Source of the DNA: Gracilibacillus alcaliphilus
GTDB lineage: Bacteria; Bacillota; Bacilli; Bacillales; Amphibacillaceae
NCBI RefSeq assembly: GCF_016909015.1
Contig: NZ_JAFBFA010000022.1
Location: 1 to 64,000 of the forward strand
Direction: 5' to 3'
DNA length: 64,000 nucleotides
The position numbers and the translations under genes were made by a program. The number at the start of each line of letters is the position of its first letter. Positions within the stretch are counted from its first letter, which is position 1. Below are positions 53,662 through 62,068 of the stretch, piece by piece. The notes beneath the pieces are model-generated. The model did not search any database, was not told where the DNA came from, and saw only the letters and a program-made list of their open reading frames with translations.

Positions 53662-53820
53662 TTTAGAAAAAGTCAGTTAATAAAACAGTTTAATAGTAAC
53701 CGAAAAACAACAATTGATCATGAAACTATTGCTTCAGCATTGGATGGGAAAGTTGCAAAGGATATTTATAATAAAAGAATTCCTATCAATCAATATAAGA
53801 AGAAAGATTTCCTAATGTGA
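53662..53820 (+). pseudogene. C-terminal fragment of an unidentified gene
   Basis: The frame is open from 53662 to TGA 53820, with coding-like composition (RKTTIDHETIASALDGKVAK, ending KKKDFLM), but no start codon or N-terminus. It lies directly at the edge of the group II intron. It may be the 3' remainder of a gene cut by the intron. Its stop overlaps the start of the next frame (ATGTGA). Confidence 0.45.
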
Positions 53821-54065
53821 CAAAAGAAGATGCTGTAAACATGAGAAACGAGTTATTACAAATTGTAATTGATCAGCTAATTGATATGGAAAAAATTAAT
53901 CATGATGTATATCAATCTCTAATTTCTGGTGATTTAGATTATGGTTATGCCTACCCCCTTGAAATGAATGAAGATATAGATGGTTATCCCGTAGGATTTA
54001 AAAAGGATGCAAAAAATTATTTAAAAGATAGTATAAGGAAAGAACTTGTTAGACTTCGAGAATAA
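53817..54065 (+). CDS. Small acidic protein of unknown function
   Basis: 82 residues from GTG 53817, overlapping the stop of the preceding fragment, or 74 from ATG 53841. It is predicted to be largely helical and rich in acidic residues (QLIDMEKINHDVYQSLISGD, YAYPLEMNEDIDGYPVGF, KDAKNYLKDSIRKELVRL). I do not recognise the family. Overlap with the upstream fragment suggests the two were a coupled pair, such as an effector and its partner, but this is speculation. Confidence 0.5.
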   Translation: MTKEDAVNMRNELLQIVIDQLIDMEKINHDVYQSLISGDLDYGYAYPLEMNEDIDGYPVGFKKDAKNYLKDSIRKELVRLRE

Positions 54066-54388
54066 TAAGTAAAGTTAAAATATAGTGAACTTGGAACAGT
54101 GCAAATATATACTGTGTTGGGATAGAAGGGAGTTGTCCGTTAGGTTTTTTCCTTTTCAGCTCCCCTAATTATAATCTCCTAATTCGTCTGTAAAGTGGAG
54201 ACGAATTATCGATTATGTAAAGGGTCTTCGTTCTTCGGATGTTATGAGTCAGCCAAGTAGGATAAGGGTGCGTAAGAAAGCAATTAACGCTTTTAACGCA
54301 CCCTAATTCATTGGGCTTCCCCAAAACATATACGAATCACTTGATAGTTTTGCTACTTACGCCACTTGACATTAATCGATGCGAAGAT
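54066..54388. other. Intergenic region with a large inverted repeat
   Basis: TAAGGGTGCGT (54263-54273) and ACGCACCCTAA (54296-54306) form an imperfectly continued stem with AAGAAAGC and GCTTTT inside. It lacks a following T run. Otherwise no gene or RNA was recognised. Confidence 0.5.
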
Positions 54389-54431
54389 TCTCTATATGGT
54401 GACCAAAAAGGTCAAAAAAATTATAGAGAGG
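54389..54431 (+). promoter_or_regulatory. Hairpin overlapping the ribosome site of the radC-like gene
   Basis: TCTCTATA (54389-54396) pairs perfectly with TATAGAGA (54422-54429). The right arm contains part of the GAGAGG ribosome site used at ATG 54441. A second small hairpin, TGACC-AAAAA-GGTCA, lies inside the loop. This could limit translation, but the effect is untested. Confidence 0.45.
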
Positions 54432-54440
54432 TTGATCTAA

Positions 54441-54881
54441 ATGGAAACCATTTTAGAAGTAGTTCGCATTGAACAAATTATTCGAGAGGCAGAAGAAGGT
54501 GTTGATTACATTATTCGTAGTCCAGAAGACGGAGCAAAGATAGCATCTCGCTTTATTGGTCGTGATGATCGTGAAGTGTTTTTTGTTATGTGTTTAAATA
54601 CGAAAAATAATGTTATCGCAGTTCATCGTTGTCATGTAGGTTCGTTAAATTCCTCACTCGTTCATCCACGTGAGGTGTTTAAATCAGCGATACTTAATAA
54701 CGCAGCAAGTGTAGTTGCAGTTCAGCATCCAAGTGGCGACATTAAACCGTCTATGGAAGACGTTAAAGTTACAAGAAGATTAGTCGAGGCGGGAAAGTTA
54801 CTAGGCATCGAAGTTCTTGACCACTTAGTCGTAAATAGTGATAACAGTTTTACAAGCCTGAAAGAAAGAGGCTATATTTAA
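54441..54881 (+). CDS. RadC-like JAB-domain protein
   Basis: 146 residues. This is the mobile-element form of RadC, consisting of the JAB/MPN metalloprotease-like domain without the N-terminal helix-hairpin-helix part. VQHPSGDIKPSMEDV corresponds to the usual HNHPSGDPxPSxxD metal motif, but the first histidine is replaced by glutamine, so metal binding may be altered. HRCHVGSLNSSLVHPREVF precedes it as in relatives. Such genes are common on plasmids and integrative elements of Firmicutes, where the role is unclear. A hairpin covers its ribosome site. Confidence 0.85.
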   Translation: METILEVVRIEQIIREAEEGVDYIIRSPEDGAKIASRFIGRDDREVFFVMCLNTKNNVIAVHRCHVGSLNSSLVHPREVFKSAILNNAASVVAVQHPSGDIKPSMEDVKVTRRLVEAGKLLGIEVLDHLVVNSDNSFTSLKERGYI

Positions 54882-54903
54882 AAGGGAGAAACAACTCCTT
54901 TTT

Positions 54904-55607
54904 TTAAATTGAACACCCGTCAGGACCACAAACATCACCATCTGAACCAAAACTTTTCAGCGTAGGCTTACTCCCTTCTTCTTCAGCAATCTGCTTTAAT
55001 GCATTTTCAAAGACTTCTTGGGGCTGACCGCCTGAAATAGCATATTTACGGTTAATAACAAAGTATGGAACGCCAGTCATTTGTAATTTAGATGCTTCCA
55101 TTTTATCATTTTCAACTTCAGCTAAATATGCATTTTCATCTTCTACAATTTCTCGTACGGCATCTTCATCAAGACCGACTTCTTTTGCTAAGGTGATAAG
55201 TTGCTCATTGTCTGGAAGAAATATAATTTCGGTAAATACCGCATAAAATATACGTTCCTGATATTCCTGTGCTTTACCGATTTCTTGCGCGTACTTTGCG
55301 ACACGGTGTGCGTTCAATGTATTTTGCCACATCATGTTGTCATAACGATAGTCAAGTCCTAAGCCCTTTGAGTTGTACTTTCTACCATTTGGTGAACCTG
55401 AGCTGCAGGCTGTCCTGTTCGTTTACTTAATGCTTCTAATGTAGTTATTGTTGGGGTAGTCGGTCCATCAGGAACTAATTCATATGCTTTGTAAGTAATC
55501 TCTACATGACTTTTTAGTCCAGTAGCTTCTAAAGTATTTTCCAGTTCGCGTTTAGCGATATAACAAAATTGACATACATAATCTGTCCAAGCTTCAATCT
55601 TAATCAT
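54904..55607 (-). pseudogene. DsbA-family (FrnE-like) oxidoreductase, frameshifted
   Basis: The 5' part (55607 to 55359) encodes MIKIEAWTDYVCQFCYIAKRELE, with the C-x-x-C active site, and ends early at TTQRA-stop. In the next frame KGLGLDYRYDNMMWQ continues without a gap into the 3' part (to 54904), which holds the helical insertion and the cis-proline segment [19 protein letters not shown]. One missing base near 55365 explains it. Unbroken relatives have about 235 residues and are 2-hydroxychromene-isomerase/FrnE-like thiol oxidoreductases. Same strand as the FMN reductase 70 bp upstream. Confidence 0.87.
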
Positions 55608-55677
55608 TTCTAATTCCTCCTTACAATATTCAAAAACAGTGAGAGGAGAAAAGGCAATGCTCTTCTCCTCCTAAAGA

Positions 55678-56238
55678 TTAATTTCTGATTGTTTTCAATG
55701 CAGTAGACCAAGCTACAACTTCGCCCAACATTGTATTTATGGTATCTTCATGAAATGGTGCTGGATTAAATGTTCTCATGTCTTCAAAATCAGTAAAAAG
55801 ACTTAACCCCGGTTGAGTTCCAACTACCGCAACTTTTGGAACAGATAGTATTGATCGTAAGTTATTCGCTGCAGTCACACCAAGTGTAGAACCATAGCCA
55901 ACAATTCCAGCAGCTTTATTATTCCACTCAGGGTATAAATAATCGATAGCGTCTTTCAGTCCTGAAGTAACGCCTTTATTATACTCTGCTGTAACAAATA
56001 CAAACCCATCCAGTTCGCTGATTTTCTCTGACCAAACTTTAGCTTCTGGAGCTTGATAATCAGTTGACAAAATGGCAGGGACAGGCTCGTTGAATTGTGG
56101 TAAATTGTATTTTTTAATGTCCACTAATTCATATTCAGCATCTGTTCTTTTGTCGGCAATGGATTTAACCCATTCAGCAACTTGAATATTTACTCTTGCA
56201 TCTCTTGTACTTCCTGTAATAATACCAATTTTAACCAT
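55678..56238 (-). CDS. NADPH-dependent FMN reductase-family protein
   Basis: 186 residues of flavodoxin-like fold. The phosphate loop GSTRDARVNIQVAEW is at 9-23, FVTAEYNKGVTSGLKDAIDYL (about 83-103) is the flavin-facing motif, and GYGSTLGVTAANNLR follows. Relatives reduce FMN, quinones or azo compounds. AGGAGG precedes its ATG on the minus strand. It probably forms an operon with the frameshifted FrnE-like gene. The divergent TetR regulator at 56418 likely controls both. Confidence 0.87.
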   Translation of the reverse strand: MVKIGIITGSTRDARVNIQVAEWVKSIADKRTDAEYELVDIKKYNLPQFNEPVPAILSTDYQAPEAKVWSEKISELDGFVFVTAEYNKGVTSGLKDAIDYLYPEWNNKAAGIVGYGSTLGVTAANNLRSILSVPKVAVVGTQPGLSLFTDFEDMRTFNPAPFHEDTINTMLGEVVAWSTALKTIRN

Positions 56239-56417
56239 TTTATTCCTCCTAATGTTGTGTGCTAAAAATGTGCTTTATAAGCAATATTTATAAGTTAAGT
56301 ATTTGCTTACAATTGAATTGTATAACATAATAAAAATAAGCAACACCAATAATTTCTTCAATCTGTTGGTTATACGACACATTGAAGAAACTGTATAAAA
56401 AGTAGGAGTGAATTTTT
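56239..56417. promoter_or_regulatory. Divergent control region between FMN reductase and TetR genes
   Basis: It contains several inverted word pairs, including TTGCTTAC...GTATAAGCAA-type elements between 56275 and 56345 and CAATTGAATTG near 56310, as expected for TetR operators. No single operator can be assigned with confidence. Confidence 0.4.
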
Positions 56418-56990
56418 ATGACACAATCAAACACAGATCCCCGAGTTCTTCGTACACGTAAATTAATCATGGACTCATTTACTAATCTCTCCGATAAAAA
56501 GGAATTTACCGATATTACAGTAAAGGATATTACGACGGAAGCGATGATTAATCGTGCGACTTTTTATTATCATTTTGAGGATAAGTATGATTTGTTAGAC
56601 AAGGCGTTACCGGAAGTGCTAATGGTTAATTTAAGTTCTAATATGTATGAGGAAAGCGAATTTAATGAAGAAACAATTATTAGTATTTTCTTAGCTACAA
56701 CGCGGTTTCAAGAATCTTTGTCAAACCGTTGTAAAAGTGGATATGAAGAAAAAATTGCTCGCTTTGTTAGAGAACAGCTTGAAATCATTCTTTATAAAAT
56801 GTTATTAAAACAGCGCAAAAACAAAGATAAACAAACCCTGAAGGTTATTGCTGTTATATTAAGCTGGGGAATTTATGGAGCTTCCGAAGATTGGAAAAGA
56901 AATAATGAGAAGCTGTCACCAGAAGAATTTATCAAATTAGCAATACCTTATATCATGTCTGGGATTGATGTTTATTCTAAATCAACTTAA
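56418..56990 (+). CDS. TetR-family regulator
   Basis: 190 residues. The N-terminal helix-turn-helix is RKLIMDSFTNLSDKKEFTDITVKDITTEAMINRATFYYHFEDKYDLL (about 13-60). The C-terminal ligand domain is of the TetR_C_33-like sort. AGTAGGAGTG lies before the ATG. Divergent orientation to the FMN reductase/oxidoreductase pair suggests it represses them in response to an electrophile, quinone or related compound (inference). Confidence 0.88.
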   Translation: MTQSNTDPRVLRTRKLIMDSFTNLSDKKEFTDITVKDITTEAMINRATFYYHFEDKYDLLDKALPEVLMVNLSSNMYEESEFNEETIISIFLATTRFQESLSNRCKSGYEEKIARFVREQLEIILYKMLLKQRKNKDKQTLKVIAVILSWGIYGASEDWKRNNEKLSPEEFIKLAIPYIMSGIDVYSKST

Positions 56991-57165
56991 AACTAATTTA
57001 GAATCGTATTAACAGAAAAAATGAGGTCTATGGATTTTTTAAATAGTTTTCTTCATCTGTTGGATAAACAACATATCTGCATTTCCATTGGTATAAGAAT
57101 CCATTTAATCCTGTTCCAATTAGGTTACATGGCAAATGGAAAATAGAAAAGGGGATCAAGTCAAG

Positions 57166-57396
57166 ATGATAAAACACTTACCTAAAGTAGACCTCTACTA
57201 TGTATCAGATCCAATTTGTTCCCACTGTTGGGGATTGGAACCACAGCTCAATAAGTTTGTATCTCAATATGGTCACTACTTCAATTTTCACACCGTAATG
57301 GGAGGAATTTTAAAAACATGGGATGAATTCGTCGGTGGGAAGAGGGTACTTTTTAACCCTCTTTCCATACTAAAATCCGAATACCCTTTTATTTAA
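57166..57396 (+). pseudogene. DsbA-family protein, N-terminal fragment (SpxH-like)
   Basis: The frame from ATG 57166 encodes VDLYYVSDPICSHCWGLEPQ, with the C-x-x-C motif, and FHTVMGGILKTWDEFVGG. It then diverges and stops after 76 residues, whereas full-length family members have 200-300. The likely cause is a deletion or recombination near 57345. It lies next to other rearranged genes. Confidence 0.75.
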
Positions 57397-57494
57397 ATTA
57401 ATTTATTTGAATTCGCCTAAAAATAGGAAGAACCAATAGCATTCTAATCATGAATAGTTTAGAATAAATAAGTATATAGGAAGGAGGACTCCAA

Positions 57495-58178
57495 ATGAAT
57501 ATGAACATCTTTATTATTGAAGACGACTCCCTGCTCTTAGAAGCATTAAATGAAGGGTTAAGCCAGTGGTCATACGAGGTAAGTAGCCCAAGTGATTTTT
57601 CTCATGTAATGGAAGACTTTGTAGCGCATCGGCCTCACTTAGTCATGATTGATATACAGCTTCCTAAGTTTGATGGGTTTCATTGGTGTAGAGAAATACG
57701 TGCAGTGTCCAAAGTTCCCATTATTTTTCTTTCATCAAGAGATCATCCGATGGATATGGTGATGGCCATGAACTTAGGGGCGGACGATTATGTTCAGAAA
57801 CCATTTCATATGGATGTCCTTCTCGCCAAGGTTCAGGCAATTCTTCGTCGAACCTATACGTATGAAGAAGCATCCTCCGATGTCATTGAATGGAATCAAG
57901 CCATTATTGACTTAAAAAGTGGCGGGATTTATAAGGACGGGCAAACCATTGAACTTACAAAAAATGAATTTTTTATTCTCTCGGTACTAGTCAAATCAAA
58001 TAATGAAATTATCTCGCGTCATGAATTGATGAAAATGCTCTGGGATGATGATCAATTTATTAATGATAATACGCTGACAGCCAACATCACAAGATTACGA
58101 CAAAAGCTCTCCTCTCTTAATTTAGCCAATGGAATTGTGACGAAAAAAGGGCTCGGGTATATGGCCGTTACACTATAG
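57495..58178 (+). CDS. bceR: BceR-type response regulator
   Basis: 227 residues. The receiver domain (1-120) has phospho-acceptor D52 in VMIDIQLPKFDGF. A C-terminal OmpR winged helix follows (130-227; LTKNEFFILSVLVKSNNEIISRHELMKMLW). AAGGAGGACTCC precedes the ATG. The kinase follows 11 bp downstream, and the matching ABC transporter genes lie 3.9 kb further on. By family knowledge, BceR proteins switch on their transporter when bacitracin, nisin-like lantibiotics or similar cell-wall antibiotics are present. Confidence 0.88.
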   Translation: MNMNIFIIEDDSLLLEALNEGLSQWSYEVSSPSDFSHVMEDFVAHRPHLVMIDIQLPKFDGFHWCREIRAVSKVPIIFLSSRDHPMDMVMAMNLGADDYVQKPFHMDVLLAKVQAILRRTYTYEEASSDVIEWNQAIIDLKSGGIYKDGQTIELTKNEFFILSVLVKSNNEIISRHELMKMLWDDDQFINDNTLTANITRLRQKLSSLNLANGIVTKKGLGYMAVTL

Positions 58179-58189
58179 GAGGGTCCAAA

Positions 58190-59227
58190 TTGTTTATCGC
58201 TTATCTCGTTTATAAAAAGAGTTGGATTGCCCTAATGGGGTTACTCCTTCTACTTACCAACGCTTTAATTCTATTTGATGCGGGCATTCGTGTGGAGCCC
58301 TACTCAATCATTTATTTAAATGGGTTGTTTCTAACAACCTGTGTTGTTTTTTTTATTTGGAGATACAAAAAAGAAACCGCCTATTATAAATCCCTGCTTA
58401 CGCTTTTTAACGATCTGGGCGATGACTGGTTTGAAAGAATTCCTTCTCCTCATAGCCGTTTTCCGGACAGCATTGTGTATACACTTTTACAAACAATTTA
58501 TGAGTATGAGAAAAACAAACGTCGTGAGGATCACTCCTCTCAACAAATGGACCATAATGATCTTGCATCATGGGTTCATGAAATGAAAACGCCCCTTACA
58601 GCGATGAAGATAACCATTGATGCTCACCGTTCTAATGAGTTAGCTCAAAAGCTAAATGCGCCCTGGTTGAGGATGCACTTATTAATTGACCGACAGCTTT
58701 ATATTTCGCGATTAGCTAATTTAGACTCAGACTTACTCCCAGAAAAGCAGGAAGTGCAAGATTTGATAAGAGAAGAGGTTCGTAAGCTATCAACATGGTG
58801 TATGGAAAAAAATATATCTATTGATTTGACGGGGAACACCGCGTCTACCGTGTACACTGATAAAAAGTGGTGCGGGTTTGTGATCAGACAGCTTTTAACG
58901 AATGCGATTAAGTACAGTCCAACAGATGGAAATATATTCATTCACATTGGCCTCCATGAAAATGAATCCGTCATCTTAACAATTAAAGATGAAGGGCCTG
59001 GCATTCAAGCACATGACCTGCCACGCATATTTGATAAAGGCTTTACTGGAGAAAATGGGAGGGTTCAGCACTCAGCGACGGGCATGGGACTTTATCTTGC
59101 AAAAAAAATAAGCGTGAAGTTACACATTCGACTTGAAGTTGCTTCGGTCGCCAGCGAAGGTACATCGATTCAAATGATATTCTCTAGTGATAACCCATTT
59201 GAGCGGATGAGACGATCATTACTTTGA
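58190..59227 (+). CDS. bceS: BceS-type intramembrane-sensing histidine kinase
   Basis: 345 residues from TTG 58190, directly behind GGAGGG. Two membrane helices (about 5-25 and 38-57) are separated by a very short outside loop, the mark of BceS kinases that do not sense ligand alone but listen to the BceAB transporter. H-box DLASWVHEMKTPLTAMKI (histidine near 129), N-box and GTGMGLYLAKKI-type G-boxes (ATGMGLYLAKKI near 298) are present. It pairs with the BceR-type regulator. Confidence 0.88.
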   Translation: MFIAYLVYKKSWIALMGLLLLLTNALILFDAGIRVEPYSIIYLNGLFLTTCVVFFIWRYKKETAYYKSLLTLFNDLGDDWFERIPSPHSRFPDSIVYTLLQTIYEYEKNKRREDHSSQQMDHNDLASWVHEMKTPLTAMKITIDAHRSNELAQKLNAPWLRMHLLIDRQLYISRLANLDSDLLPEKQEVQDLIREEVRKLSTWCMEKNISIDLTGNTASTVYTDKKWCGFVIRQLLTNAIKYSPTDGNIFIHIGLHENESVILTIKDEGPGIQAHDLPRIFDKGFTGENGRVQHSATGMGLYLAKKISVKLHIRLEVASVASEGTSIQMIFSSDNPFERMRRSLL

Positions 59228-59243
59228 AAATAGGCATTAATGA

Positions 59244-59279
59244 AGTAGTTAGGATATTTAAAACCTGACTGCTTTTTTT
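59244..59279 (+). terminator. Terminator of bceRS
   Basis: AGTAGTTAGG pairs with CCTGACTGCT over 10 bp (with G-U pairs) around an AT-rich loop and is followed by seven T. It lies 17 bp after the kinase stop. Confidence 0.8.
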
Positions 59280-59282
59280 GTG

Positions 59283-59400
59283 GCCATGCATGGCAATTAG
59301 CTAGGTGAGGAAAGCCCAGTATGGGGTCTGTAGTTACCAACCGCTAGCCAAGGGCAAGGGTATCCATCGTGAGGTGAAATCTGAAGGAAGCTGGATCACT
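59283..59400 (+). mobile_element. Group II intron domain I fragment
   Basis: The block around GAGGAAAGCCCAGTATGGGG, then CCGCTAGCCAAGGGCAAGGG and CCATCGTGAGGTGAAATC, resembles the domain I region of bacterial group II introns. No reverse transcriptase and no domain V follow. It is a remnant, distinct in sequence from both introns at 47888-53656. Confidence 0.6.
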
Positions 59401-59550
59401 CTGAAAAAGTTAAATATACTATAATAATAAGAGGATAGTTAGTTTAATATAATAGCTAATCTTTTTCTATGCATACTAGAATTATATAATATACTTTTAA
59501 ATTTTAGTCTCATATGTTTAGTTTATGATTCTATATTGATGGAGGTTGTT

Positions 59551-59770
59551 ATGATAGTACAGGAAGTGTTACTTGATGATAATAAAAAAGATACATGCTT
59601 CTTGATGAAGGAGGCATACCAGTAGTCCCAGTAATGAGATATTTAAAATATCTAGATACGACATGGAATGTAGTAATACTCAAAAAATGTATTGTTATGC
59701 TTTAAATGGGGTATTTTCGGTATGTTTACAAGGAGCATTTTTTCCATTCAACAATCGGGTGTCATTCTTG
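59551..59770 (+). pseudogene. Remnant of a tyrosine-recombinase/integrase gene
   Basis: ATG 59551 behind GGAGG starts MIVQEVLLDDNKK. After a frameshift at the A-run, KRYMLLDEGGIPVVPVMRYLKYLDTT continues in another frame, and after a second one NTQKMYCYALN in a third. This is the N-terminal pattern of Tn554-type TnpA/site-specific integrases. The catalytic part is absent. It is debris of an element that once stood here, between bceRS and bceAB. Confidence 0.65.
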
Positions 59771-59851
59771 AATAAGGATTGAGATTGACGTCAGACTCCT
59801 ATACAATGGCCTTGTGTAGTTCTTTATTTTAGTTTTGCGCTGATTGAATTA

Positions 59852-59885
59852 TAAAAAAGAGCGAACACTTTTTAATTGTTCGCTC
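59852..59885 (-). terminator. Terminator of the aldo-keto reductase gene
   Basis: GAGCGAACA (59859-59867) pairs with TGTTCGCTC (59877-59885). Read on the minus strand it is followed by TCTTTTTTAT. It lies 17 bp behind the stop at 59902. Confidence 0.85.
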
Positions 59886-59901
59886 CTAAGCATCGTTGTA
59901 T

Positions 59902-60873
59902 TTAAACCAAAGCATGCGGTACATAAGGTTCTTCTAAACTCTTGATTTCTTCAGATGTCAAGTTGATTGTTAGCGCTGACTCCGCATCCACGAGATGGCT
60001 TATCTTGGTAGCCCCAATAATCGGTGAAGTAACCTCTTCCTTTTGTAAAAGCCATGCAAGTGCGACCTGTGCTCGTGGAATACCACGGTTCGCAGCAACC
60101 TCTGCCACTTTTTCCGCCACTTCCCGATCAACTTCTTTGGTCTTGGTAAACAGAGCCTTTGCTACTTGGTCATTCATTGATCGGGAGGTCTGCTCATTCC
60201 AATCTCGGGTCAATCGGCCTGCAGCAAATGGTAAATATGGCGTAACGCCAACCCCATCATCCTTACAAAAAGGCAGCATCTCTCTTTCTTCCTCTCTATA
60301 AAGCAAGTTAAGTCTATTTTCCATGGAAATGAAACGAGTCCAACCGTTGAGTTCTGCCACATGTTGAGCTTTTGCGAACTGCCAAGCCGACATGGACGAT
60401 GCTCCGATATACCTTACCTTGCCTGCCTTAACTAGATCATGAAGTGCCTCCATCGTTTCTTCAATTGGTGTATTAGGATCCCAACGATGGATCTGGTACA
60501 AATCGATGTAGTCAGTACCCAAGCGTCTTAGGCTATTTTCAACCTCCGTCATGATAACTTTACGGGAAAGCCCCATTGCGTTGGGACCTTTACGCATCGG
60601 GACGAATACTTTTGTAGCAATGACAACTTCGTCTCGGTTAGCGAAGTCCTTTAATGCTCTTCCAAGAATTTCTTCACTTGTGCCGTCAGAATACATATTA
60701 GCGGTACTGAAAAAGTTTATGCCTAATTCAAGGGCCTTTTTTATGATTGGTCTGCTCTTTTCTTCATTTAGTGACCATGGCGCATTTCCTCGCTCTGGTA
60801 CGCCGAAGCTCATGGTTCCAAGACATAACTCTGAAACTTCCAAACCAGAATTTCCAAGTTTTTTATATTTCAT
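59902..60873 (-). CDS. Aldo-keto reductase
   Basis: 323 residues of (beta/alpha)8 fold. LGNSGLEVSELCLGTMSFG opens the protein. The catalytic set is D (near 46), Y in FFSTANMYSDG (near 61), K in VIATKVFVP (near 88) and H in YQIHRWDP (near 128). It uses NADPH to reduce aldehydes or ketones; the substrate is unknown. The ATG is preceded by AGAAGGAGTG on the minus strand. It is divergent from a MarR regulator across an intergenic region carrying two perfect operator-like palindromes, which strongly suggests direct control by that regulator. Confidence 0.9.
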   Translation of the reverse strand: MKYKKLGNSGLEVSELCLGTMSFGVPERGNAPWSLNEEKSRPIIKKALELGINFFSTANMYSDGTSEEILGRALKDFANRDEVVIATKVFVPMRKGPNAMGLSRKVIMTEVENSLRRLGTDYIDLYQIHRWDPNTPIEETMEALHDLVKAGKVRYIGASSMSAWQFAKAQHVAELNGWTRFISMENRLNLLYREEEREMLPFCKDDGVGVTPYLPFAAGRLTRDWNEQTSRSMNDQVAKALFTKTKEVDREVAEKVAEVAANRGIPRAQVALAWLLQKEEVTSPIIGATKISHLVDAESALTINLTSEEIKSLEEPYVPHALV

Positions 60874-61004
60874 TTTTATAATACACTCCTTCTGTAATAG
60901 ATCAAAAATTTAATGATATTTTTATAAAAATTACTCGTTATACTCTCCTTTCTGAGTTCAACTTTTGTCGTTACAGACAATATATCCTTCATGCATATCG
61001 ATTA

Positions 61005-61059
61005 GGTTGACATGTCAACCATAAATATACACTACTAGACTTTGGTTGACATGTCAACT
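61005..61059. promoter_or_regulatory. Paired MarR operator palindromes
   Basis: GGTTGACATGTCAACC (61005-61020) is a perfect 16-bp palindrome. GGTTGACATGTCAACT (61044-61059) repeats it with one end mismatch, 39 bp apart. Each contains TTGACA, so RNA polymerase and repressor would compete for the same bases. They sit between the divergent reductase and MarR genes. Confidence 0.85.
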
Positions 61060-61075
61060 GTGATATACTACATTT

Positions 61076-61546
61076 ATGAATAAAAAAATGATAAGTGAAG
61101 AAGAAATGCAAATATGGCATATTTGGAAAAGCTCTTATAAGAACATTTTTGGACGCGTAGTAAAAGACATGTCTGAGCAAACCGGGCTATCGGAGGGTGA
61201 CTTCGGTATATTGGACCGGTTAGATCTTTATGGAAAAGGCAAGCTACGCCAACAAGAATTAGCAGTCTCAATGGATTGGACGAAGAGTCGGTTGTCCCAC
61301 CATTTAACACGGATGGAAAAACGCGGACTTGTTTCAAGAGAACCATTAGAAACTGAACGAGGCGTTCAGGTCATTATCACCTCTTTTGGGAAAACAACAT
61401 TAGATGATGCACGGCCCGTAGTTTCAATGGCAATACGCAAACATTTCTTAGATTTTTTAACTGAACAAGACATTGAATCGATTACTAAATTGGCGGAAAG
61501 AACAAAGACAAATTCTTCATCGCCTTGTAAAAATTCACCATCTTAA
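61076..61546 (+). CDS. MarR-family regulator
   Basis: 156 residues from ATG 61076; ATG 61106 behind GAAGAAGA is an alternative start. The winged helix (about 55-110) contains RQQELAVSMDWTKSRLSHHLTRMEKRGLVSREP and the wing ETERGVQVIITSFG. It probably binds the two palindromes upstream and represses both itself and the aldo-keto reductase until a phenolic, oxidant or other inducer binds. The promoter -35 coincides with the second palindrome, and the first start codon is very close to the predicted transcription start. Confidence 0.88.
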   Translation: MNKKMISEEEMQIWHIWKSSYKNIFGRVVKDMSEQTGLSEGDFGILDRLDLYGKGKLRQQELAVSMDWTKSRLSHHLTRMEKRGLVSREPLETERGVQVIITSFGKTTLDDARPVVSMAIRKHFLDFLTEQDIESITKLAERTKTNSSSPCKNSPS

Positions 61547-61754
61547 TTGCAATTTTTGATGTTATTCAAGAACATTATCATAGGAGGCGAAATCTTTTTA
61601 CAATCAAGTGGAAATCAGAAGTATGTTAGAATCGAAAATGTCATACTTATTGTACAAATTTGACTGATTTTCCATTAAAAGCAGTCTTCCGCAAGCGGGC
61701 GCGATTGTTGAGCAACATAGGTAGAAAATAATCAAATATTTTATAAACCAACAG
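61547..61754. repeat. Intergenic segment with a short shared motif
   Basis: GCGCGATTGTTGA at 61699-61711 is repeated at 39425-39437 near the right end of Tn7-like copy 1. AGAAAATaATC and TTTTATAAA words follow in both places. Nothing else was recognised here. Confidence 0.4.
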
Positions 61755-61805
61755 TAAAAGAGTGATATATATTGTACATGTACAATAGGTATCACTCTTT
61801 AATTT
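61755..61805 (+). terminator. Terminator behind the MarR gene
   Basis: AAAGAGTGATA pairs with TATCACTCTTT, with the inner palindrome TTGTACATGTACAA extending the stem. A T-rich tract follows. Confidence 0.8.
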
Positions 61806-61962
61806 TTATGACTTTTTACGATTTAGGTCTTGATAATAAGAAAGGGGGTGTCCGATACCACTATAAGCTTCGAAAACTATGAGGACTGCATTTGAGGGAA
61901 AGACGATGACGTGACTCAAGAAGGCCTCGCCGTTTCAACGGAGAAACCTGATTTTTTGGAAA

Positions 61963-61978
61963 GTGACAAAAATATCAC
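61963..61978 (+). promoter_or_regulatory. Candidate BceR-binding site upstream of bceA
   Basis: GTGACAAAAATATCAC is an inverted repeat (GTGA.A...T.TCAC) about 90 bp before the bceA start, resembling the type of box bound by BceR-like regulators. No exact consensus match is claimed. Confidence 0.45.
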
Positions 61979-62068
61979 ATTTGATTGCATTTTATCACCT
62001 AAAACTTACGACTTAGAGCTACAAAAGAATTACACTATCTATAGGATAACTTGATTGGAGTGTATAGA

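Noticed and set aside
54904..55335. Separate 143-residue gene on the minus strand
   Set aside because: It is the 3' part of a DsbA-family gene whose 5' part lies at 55359-55607 in another frame; a single missing base joins them.
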